From Paratrimastix pyriformis (Eukaryota; Preaxostyla; Paratrimastigidae): DNA of 64,000 bases. The stretch covers positions 248,001-312,000 of the forward strand of contig JAPMOS010000028.1 in the NCBI GenBank assembly GCA_027972325.1, given 5' to 3'. A program made the position numbers and the translations under genes. The notes under the pieces were generated by a model. The model was given only the letters and a program-made list of their open reading frames with translations, was not told the origin of the DNA and ran no database searches. Position 1 is the stretch's first letter, and every line of letters starts with the position of its first letter. Below are positions 56,049-64,000 of this stretch, in pieces.

Positions 56049-57341
56049 ATGCAACAAGAAGACGACCCTTGCGCCTCCCCGATGCCCATCGAGCAAGCCA
56101 CTGCTACTCCTCAGCCGACGTCCCAGGTGACCACGGCCATGCGCCAGCTGCCTCATCGGAGCCAATCTTGCATCTTCTCCAGCTCGCTTCCGAATGCTCC
56201 TCGGCTTCACGCTCCTGACCTTCGCTTGACTCATTCTCTGGAGGCCCCGGCCCCGCTTCTGGAGTGCTACCGCAGCGTCTGTCATGAACCTCGTTGTTGC
56301 TCGCCTTTGATTCCGCTGTTTCTTGTTGTTCGTTGACTCATTGACATTTTTTTCCTCTCGCGTTTTTAGTCTCAACACCCCGACCTGCTGAGCATCAACC
56401 ACCGAACGGTCTGCTTCCTCCGTTGTTTTTCCCGCCGACTCATCCAATCTGATTTTTTATCGCAGCTCGTCAGGTTGATGCACGACCGCAACCGCCCCTT
56501 TGTAATCATCGATTGCCGGTCCGGACTTTCGTTTCGAGTGAGGCCGATGGCTGACACCGAAATCTCCTCGCCGTAGGTATCCCTACGAATTCGCGGGCGG
56601 CCACATTCGCTCCGCCAAGAACCTGTTCACTGAGGACAAGATTGACGAATTTTTCCTCAAGGTGGGTGCCTCCATTTCGCCGAACTCATCTTGACTTCCA
56701 ATTTTTCCAGCACCCCTCGGCCAACGGTTCCCAGGTTATTATTATCTTCCACGTCTGTGTGCTTTGACTCGGATCTTTTTCACCATCCCTTTTTTCTTCT
56801 TTTGGTTTCCAGTGCGAGTTCTCTGCCAACCGTGGACCGACGATGTCTGCTGTTTATTTTTTCTGGACATGATTTTCATTTTTTGTTTTTTTTTTCTCTC
56901 ACACAGGATGCGCTATCTCCGCGAGCAGGATCGCCAGCGCTCGACCTACCCCAACCTCATTTATCCGCACCTTTTCCTGCTCGATGGTGGCTACCGCTCC
57001 TTCTACCAGAACAACACGGACTCCCAGGTCTGCCATTTTTCTGCACCTGACCAGGCTGACCTTGAATATCTGACCCAGGACATGTACGATGGCGGCATGA
57101 ACCAGTACGTGCAGATGGACGACAACCGTTTCCGGACTGAGCTGCATCAATACCATGCCATCTGCCAGACCCGGCGCCGCGAGAAGAAGCTCCAGCGGTG
57201 CATGTCCTCCCGTCCGTCCTCGTCTTTCGCTGCCTCATTCCGCTCTTCCTGCTTCCCCCCCCACGGGGTCCTATAGGCGCCATCTCCTTCGACCGGGTCA
57301 ATGCCGACCAGCCCCAGGACCCTTGCGCCTCTCCCCAGTAG
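56049..57341 (+). CDS. CDC25: Cdc25-family dual-specificity phosphatase
   Basis: Rhodanese-fold phosphatase that activates cyclin-dependent kinases by removing Thr/Tyr phosphates. After a short regulatory N-terminus (MQQEDDPCASPMPIEQATAT), exons join to SQHPDLLSINHRTLVRLMHD, RNRPFVIIDCRYPYEFAGGH, IRSAKNLFTEDKIDEFFLK, QVIIIFH-CEFSANRGPTM and MRYLREQDRQRSTYPNLIYP then LFLLDGGYRSFYQ. The active-site loop HCEFSANRGP keeps Cys and Arg of HC(X5)R and is split by an intron right before the Cys. Eight introns: seven begin GTCTG/GTCCG, one GTGGGT. After SFYQNNTDSQ a 51-nt GTCTGC..CCCAG segment is a multiple of three and could be spliced or retained. The C-terminus, after a GTCCGT..ATAG intron, is AISFDRVNADQPQDPCASPQ. 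The N-terminal region is much shorter than in animals. Confidence 0.93.
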
Positions 57342-58315
57342 ACGAGGAGGCACCTGACCTCAGCCGCCCAGCCGGTTCACAATCACAACAAAAATCGAAA
57401 CCCCCGAAAAACAACAACAACAACTTCGTACACTTGTTCATTCGCACCAAACCTCCCTTTTTCTGGCTTTGATGATGATTGGAATGGAATGGAATGCGCT
57501 TGCCTTTTTTGTTTCCGCCTTGATGCATATTCGGTCGGTCTCTCCCTCACTCCGCCGCTCTTGCCCCGCTCTTGCCTCAACCTCCCCCCCAGTGCACCGT
57601 GCCTACCGTGATGTGTTTCCCTTCTGGCATAAGCTTCTCTCTGGCACTCCTCCTTCTGATTTCTGTCGCGAGGGCCTTTCCTCTTCGTCCTTTCTTGCAA
57701 AGGGCTCAGCCCCCCCCCCCCCCCCCCCCCCCCCCCCAGCCACACCTGCTTCTCCCCGAATCTCTCCCCTCCCGAGCAGCGCGCTCTCCTTGTTTCAGGC
57801 GTTCGCCCTGCGGGATGGGTTGAGCGGATCCGTGTGCAGATCGCGGGTTCTTGTTTGTTGTTGTTCTTCATGTGCGTCAGTCGTTCCTGTGAGGCGTCGG
57901 TTATTTGCGCTGTGTGCTCGTGTGCTCGTGTTTTTTTCATCCTTCGTTGCTGTGCTGCGAAGTGATCGCTGTGGCGGGCAGGACGCCCCTTCTCCCTCCC
58001 CCCCTAAACGGGGGGATGAGGTTGGTTGGCTTCTCCTGCCTTGGACCCACACCGTGCGGATGGACCCACATCCCCCCATCTTGGGGGGACCCTGCGGATT
58101 CTTGTCTCACGTGCCCCATGATCGCCTCGTCTCCACTTCCATCTGTCACACCCCTCCCGAACCCAAGCGAACAACTTGTCACTTTTTGGTTTCTTTTCTT
58201 TTTTTTTTTTTTTAATTTCTCATTCCTTTTTCCCCTCACCGGGGCTCTCGATTATCCTTCCCACGGACTGGGACCTCTTGGAGAGGTCCCATCTCTCTGG
58301 AAGTGAACGTAAAAA
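57342..58315. other. Spacer Cdc25 / ThrE-like gene
   Basis: T/C-rich DNA with an AACAACAACAAC patch (57408-57424), a 28-nt C tract (57710-57737) and a T run (58198-58213). No gene seen. Confidence 0.6.
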
Positions 58316-61300
58316 TTGGCCAGAAACGAAATAGAGAGACCTGCGGAATACCGAAGTCGCGTGAAAAATTGCTCAGCTGAGGGGAGAGGCGGGTTCCCAG
58401 AAACTCCGGCTCCGGATGTGCATATCCCCCCCAAGTCTTGTCCACTATCCCTCGGATCGAAGGCGTTTTCCTCTCTTCTCCAGAACCGTTCCGAGCTGGA
58501 CCAGAAAGGTGCGCACCATCAACCCTTTATCTTTCATCTGTCATCATTACAACAATGTAGTTGAGCCCACTCTCGATCAAGCAGATTCAACCTGTGTTGC
58601 CCCGCCCATTTCGCCGTCATCCCTTCCGACCGCGCCTGCCCTGGTGATAACGCCTTCAGATGATGGGGATCGATTGATGCCTCCACCTACCTCGACCAAC
58701 TCTCACTCTCGCTCTTCTCTTCCTTCATCGCCACGCTCGGCCCCCCACTCTGGCTCGGTGCCCATTGTTGTTCCGTCGTTGGGCGACGCCATGACACTGC
58801 AGCAGCATAGTCGGCATCATCACCTCGGGACCAGTCCTTTGAGCATGAGTGAAATGTCAACTGACCCGCTCACAGTCCAAAGTCTGTTTTCTATTCACTT
58901 TTCCACCTCCTCTCGAATCTCATCGGGATCTTTGCCGATCCAACCAAAGGTGTGATGACGATTCACCGAGTGAATAGTTCGATGACCCGGCTCGGGGTCA
59001 CGACCGACTCGGTCATACATCGCCTCTCTGCGGCCAACCTGAGCAGCCTGCTCATCCAGGCGAGCCCCGCAGAGACACGACAACAGCCCCAGGGAGGTAG
59101 CGACGTCGGCCACCCGCACCACCACGACACCGACCATCATCACCCCCATCATCACCACCACCGCTCCCCTCCGCCGGTCACGTCGACCTCGCCGTCCCCG
59201 GTCCCCAGCAGCGCCGCCGCCTCGGATCTGTCCTCGTCAGCCTCCGAACCGGATGAAGCGGCCGCGCCAGCAGCCGAGGCCCCCGCCGAAGGACCGGTGG
59301 CCGCCCCGCCCCTGGGCTGGTCCCAGCCGTACGAGGAGCCGCCGCAGGGCGGGGGCGACGACCAGCACCCGCTCCTGGTGCACCCCGCGCCCAGCGTGGC
59401 CGTGCCCGAGCAGGCGGTGCTCCTCCCGGGGGCACTGTCCACCCAGCAACTGGCCTCGGGGGCCCCCTCGGCGGCCCTGGCGGCCCACCACCGTGGTCAC
59501 ATCCACTCGCTGCCCAAGCGGATCCAGCGCCGCGACCGGCGGGATGTGCTGCCCCGGTACCAGGTCACCCGGACCCAGTCCCAGGCGCTCCTGGGCGGGG
59601 CGGGCATCGGCCCCGAGGGCCCGCCTCTGCCGCCGCCCGGGGGCGAGATCGAGATGGCCGTGTCGCGGTCGCCCACCCCGCCACCCGTCGCGGGGCGGCG
59701 CAAGATGGGCACCACCGAGTTGGCCCGTATGCCCCGCGAGCCCGAGCTCTCCAAGGCCGAGTTCTTCGCCATCGTCCGTGCGCGGCACCCCCGCTGCTCC
59801 ATTGCCCAGCTGTCCCCAATCCCCCCCACTCCATCCATTTGCACATTTCCATCGGGCCGTTCACGTCGTCGTTGTCATCATCATCACCACCACCACCACC
59901 ATCGGGGCTCCGTGTTGGGTCTGGGCGGGGCGGGGACGCGGGGGGGCAGGTCGACTTCTTGGTGGCCCTGGCCATGGGGCTGCACCAGTACGGGCTGCCC
60001 TGCCACAGGCTCCAGCACAACATGATCAACTGCTCCAGTCCGCTCCCCCCCGGCATCACCGCCGTCATCGCCCACCTCACCGTCACCGCCGTCATCACCC
60101 ACCTCACCCCATCATCACCATCACCACCATCATCACCTCACCCGCCATCACTCACCCGCCATCACCTCACCCACCATCACCACCAAACCGCGCCAGTCCG
60201 CTCCCACCCGACCACCACTGCCCCACGGAACTCACCCACCACCCTGCCCCACCCTGCCCTCTGTGGCGGCCTGGTCCTTGTGTCTGTGTGCGGTAGAGCG
60301 CTTCGGGATCGAGGCCAGCTTTGCCGTGCTGCCGACCTTCATCCAGGCCAGCTTCCGGCGGCCCAACACGCAGAAGGTCTACCCGCGGAACATTGTCGTG
60401 GACATGGGCTACAACTTCGAGAAGCTCGACGACGTCGACCACCTGGCCGAGCTGGTCCGCGCCGCCCCATGGACCCATAGGGACCCAAGAAGGCCCCATA
60501 TGCGCACTGCCACATGGCCCCATGCCATCCGACCCACTTGCGCCTCTCATGGCTGCTCGTCTCGCCTCGCCACGTCCCACCACCATGCCGGCGCACCGTA
60601 CCATCGTCCATGCCGGCGCGCCATGTCACACCACGTCACACCACCCCGCACCACGGCTGGTCTGGGGGCGCAGGTTGCCTCGAAGCAGGTCACCCTGCAG
60701 GAGGGCATCATCGAGCTGCAGTACATCCACCTCAGGTCCGCCGCCGCCACCTCATCATCACCCGCCATCACCCAATCACCAACCACCAACCACCAACCAC
60801 CACCACCACACCATCAGCATCCTGTCACCGTCATCCCTCCAGCTTCCCAGCTCAGCCTCCACGTGTGGGGCGGCGTGGTGGGGCGGGCTTGGCTGGGGGG
60901 ACGGCGCAGGACGTGCCGGTACTCGTGGTGGATGAAGCTGATCTTCATGATCCTCATGAGCACCGTCATCGCGCCCCTCTTCTTCGGCGGCGGCCTCGTC
61001 GAGATGGCGGGTCGGCAGCTATCCCCCCCCCCCCCCCCCCCCCCCCCCACCACCACCACCACGCCCCATGTCATCATCTGATCCCCCCCCCCCCCCCCCC
61101 CCACTCCTCCGTGTTGTTGTGTGCGGCGCAGTGTCCTTCGTGTGTGGCCTTGTGGAGGGCCTGCTGTTGCTGTGGGCGGAGCGATGCGTCTCGATCGCCC
61201 TGGTCTTCGAACCCATCGGGGCCGTCCTCGTCCGCCTACTCGCTCGCCCCGCCCGCCCGCCGGCTCTTGCCCCTTGCCCACACACACCCGTCTTCCCGGC

Positions 61301-64000
61301 CTGCCCACCCTCCTCGGGGCGGTCTGTTCACCCGTCGGTGGGCTGCTTGTTGATGTGCGGGTGGTCTGTGTGGGGGGATGGCGACGGGGGGTGCAGTGCG
61401 GCCTGATCGCGGGTGTGGTCCAGGGCACGGGCTGGTTCGGGCCGACCATGGTGGGCGCCATCTCCCTCGCGGGCGTCGTCTGGGCCCTCCCTGGTCTGGC
61501 CCCATATGCACACACGCACGCGCGCACACACACATGCAACACACACATGCAACACACACACATGCAACACACACACATGCAACACAGACACATGCAACAC
61601 ACACATGCAACACACACACACATGCAACACACACACATGCAACACACACACATGCAACACAGACACATGCAACACACACACATGCAACACACACATGCAA
61701 CACACACACACATGCAACACACACACATGCAACACACACACATGCAACACACACACATGCAACACACACACATGCAACACACACACATGCAACACACACA
61801 CATGCAACACACACATGCAACACACACACATGCAACACACACACATGCAACACACACACATGCAACACACACATGCAACACACAACACACACACATGCAA
61901 CACACACACATGCAACACACACATGCAACACACACATGCAACACACACATGCAACACACACATGCAACACACACATGCAACACACACATGCAACACACAC
62001 ATGCAACACACACATGCAACACACACATGCAACACACACATGCAACACAGACACGCAACACACACATGCAACACACACATGCAACACACACATGCAACAC
62101 ACACATGCAACACAGACACGCAACACAGACACGCAACACACACATGCAACACACACATGCAACACACACATGCAACACACACACGCACGCATGCATCTCC
62201 ACGCCACCCTGCCCCCATACCCGGTCGATCCTGTCTTGCTCACTTCTGGACCTCTGCGCCGTCCCTGCTGGCCAGGTCTGCCCTTCACCCTGGCCGCGAT
62301 CGACCTGGCCACGCGGAACATGGTCACGGGCACCTCGCGGCTGCTGTACACGCTGCTCATCACCATGGAGCTCGGCTTCGGGCTGGCCCTGGGCACTCGC
62401 GTCCTGTACTTCTTCGTCCGTCCCGGCCCCGGCCCCTGCACCTGCACCTGCACCCCAACCGCTGTACATATTGGCCTCCACTGCGCCCGATTGGCGAGCT
62501 CGGGCCTGTCGCTATCGCCGCCATCAGCCGCCGCCAAAGAGCAGGAAAACCGCCATCGCCGGAGCCGGCGCCGCCATAGGTTTCGGGATAGAATCCGGGA
62601 TAGCCGCCACCACAGACCCACCATGCCGCCACCATATCCCAGGCCGCCACCAGAGTCAGAATAATGCGGTGATGGGTTGCATTCTTCGGCGCGTTGGCGG
62701 GCTTTCCCTCACTTCCCATGCCCCCCCCCCCCCCCCCCCCCCCCCCATCCATCTATGGTCCCCATGGCCACCCTCGGGGTTCAGCCCTCTTCATCCTCGG
62801 CCGCGGCTGCTGCTGCCCCCGATTTGGCCATGGCCGCAGCTGATGGGCGTCCGTCTGCCCCGCAGCCCTCCCCGCCCCACCCCACCGCCGGCCCTGCCAA
62901 CCACCGCCACGTTACAATTGGCGCGCCCACAACGAACCGACCCCCTCCAGGCATTCCATTGGACGACACGCACGCACGCACACACACACACACACACTTT
63001 ACACGACACACACACACACAGACTCTTTTGCGCTGGCACGTCTCCTAACGCACCTGCCCTGCCTGCCCTGCCCCACTCGCCCGCTGGCCCAGTTGCGGCC
63101 TTCTGTGGGACGGCCCTGGAGAGCCTGGCCAACATGACGGCCCAGCTGGGGCCCTTCCTGGCCTCGAGCCTCACCCGGGCCCCCGCCAGCGCCCTCATGG
63201 GGGCCCTCGCGGTGCCCCTCGAGACCATCGCCGCCCAGTGCGCAGGCACCGCCACCAAGGTCGGCCGCACCCCCTGCCATCCACACCCCTGCTGCCATCC
63301 ACACCCCTGTCGCGCTCCCCCTCCGACCCTGATCCCGGCTGTGAACGCCTTGACTCACTTGCTTGCCTCCACGTGCGTGTCTGTGTTTGGTTTTTTGCGA
63401 GGCATCATCAGCATTTTGTGAGATTCTTGTTCGCCACCGGCCCCCAAGTTCGCTCAGCTGTGCCTCATTTGAGACCCCTCCTGTCCCATTGATCAGTCCC
63501 TTTGCTCCACATCCACACCCCTGCTGTCATCCATGCCCATTCCCATGCGCGCATGTGCACTGGCCCCAGGTCCTTGAGGCGGTGCCCGGCGCATCGGTGG
63601 CGGCGGCGGCCCCGTTGGCCGCGGCGACGGCCCTGCTGGGTGCGGGCAACGGGACCACCACCCTGCCCACGATGCCTATTTCGCCCTATTGGAATATCCT
63701 CTGGGTGGTCATCGGCGGGGCCACATTCGGCTTCATGCTGGTCCGTGCTCCTCTCTGTCTGTGCTGTCTGGTTGTTCTTGTGTCTGTCCTGTCTGTCTGT
63801 GCTGTCTTTCTCTTTGCACATGCGCCGTCTTTCTGGGGTTGTGGGTCCGCCAGGAGGCCAGCTGGCGGCAGATGCTCGTCATCATCCCCGCCTCGGGCGT
63901 GGCCGTGGGCGCCTCGCTCCTCGTCTCGCGGTTCATCGCCTCCGAGCTGGCCCCGGTCATCGCCCAGACCTGCCTCGGTCCGTGCTGCCTTGACCAGGGC
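58316..64000 (+). CDS. Threonine/serine exporter-like membrane protein (ThrE/PRM10, DUF1212), 3' end outside the window
   Basis: Eukaryotic ThrE/PRM10-type protein: a soluble N-terminal half followed by about ten membrane helices; bacterial ThrE exports Thr and Ser. A long disordered N-terminus (SP/His-rich, e.g. NLSSLLIQASPAETRQQPQG) precedes the ThrE domain. The domain exons are FLVALAMGLHQYGLPCHRLQ, RFGIEASFAVLPTFIQASFR, VYPRNIVVDMGYNFEKLDDV and QVTLQEGIIELQYIHL. Helix-bearing exons follow: WWMKLIFMILMSTVIAPLFF, SFVCGLVEGLLLLWAERCVS, LIAGVVQGTGWFGPTMVGAI, VVAAFCGTALESLANMTAQL and YWNILWVVIGGATFGFML, then RQMLVIIPASGVAVGASLLV. The RLE-like CHRLQ and the LPTFI segment match the conserved ThrE N-domain. 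The start is unresolved, but an in-frame GTGCGC..GTAG intron joins ELDQK to VEPTLDQADS. The gene continues past 64000. Confidence 0.8.
61022..61102 (+). repeat. Paired poly-C tracts in ThrE-like intron
   Basis: Two C homopolymers (about 61022-61048 and 61083-61102) separated by CACCACCACC, on the sense strand. Confidence 0.9.
61530..62190 (+). repeat. ACACACATGCAAC minisatellite in ThrE-like intron
   Basis: About 50 units of 13 bp (ACACACATGCAAC) and 15 bp (with an extra AC), with rare AGACACGCAAC variants. The 15-bp form dominates the first 350 bp and the 13-bp form the rest. Two frames read HATHTCNT or CVACVC peptides; these are artefacts. Confidence 0.97.

Noticed and set aside
61530-62190. 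Regular 13-15-bp repeats that could be taken for a CRISPR array
   Set aside because: There are no unique spacers, the units are contiguous, and this is a eukaryotic intron: a minisatellite.

Overview
This is eukaryotic nuclear DNA from a flagellated protist. The genes are densely spliced, the introns are short, and the composition is very GC-rich with very large simple repeats. Genes for dynein light chain, a C22orf23/EVG1 ciliary protein, Cdc25, TFIIIC, the 20S proteasome and BLOC-1 exclude a prokaryote. A bacterial-type SsnA amidohydrolase and a secreted flavodoxin-like protein suggest an anaerobe with lateral gene transfer. A free-living metamonad such as Paratrimastix would fit, but that is an inference of low confidence. 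All gene models below were spliced by eye.

Layout, left to right. RAD51D (-, runs off the left edge) is head to head with CIAO2B/MIP18 (+). A GC-rich spacer follows with tRNA-Cys copy 1, then LRR and F-box fragments (2.6-4.9 kb). GTF3C3, the TFIIIC TPR subunit (+, 5.4-12.1 kb), carries tRNA-Cys copy 2 in an intron. LINS1 (-) carries tRNA-Ile in an intron. Next come a Snapin-like BLOC-1 subunit (+), the RNF123/KPC1 ubiquitin ligase (+, 16.1-25.6 kb) and a large proline-rich protein (+). A Spinster-like MFS transporter (-) is head to head with an unrecognised four-exon gene (+). Proteasome alpha PSMA1 (-) is head to head with dynein light chain LC8 (+). Then follow an unknown Pro-rich gene (-), a Q-rich gene (-) and a class-IV aminotransferase-like gene (-). 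A very large two-module transmembrane PAS receptor with a degenerate histidine-kinase tail (-, 43.9-51.7 kb) carries tRNA-Ala in an intron and is head to head with EVG1/C22orf23 (+). The window closes with a flavodoxin-like gene (-), SsnA (-), Cdc25 (+) and a ThrE/PRM10-type amino-acid exporter (+, runs off the right edge).

Four features stand out. (1) Three of the four tRNA genes lie inside introns of protein genes, always in the sense orientation, and one host gene encodes TFIIIC itself, the factor that binds tRNA promoters. (2) Most 5' splice sites read GTCYG or GTTCG, not GTRAGT. (3) Long genes on both strands run from moderate GC at the 5' end to extreme GC with huge repeats at the 3' end, and C-homopolymers sit on the sense strand. 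(4) The receptor locus reads as an internally duplicated, possibly fused sensor whose ATPase domain appears dead.
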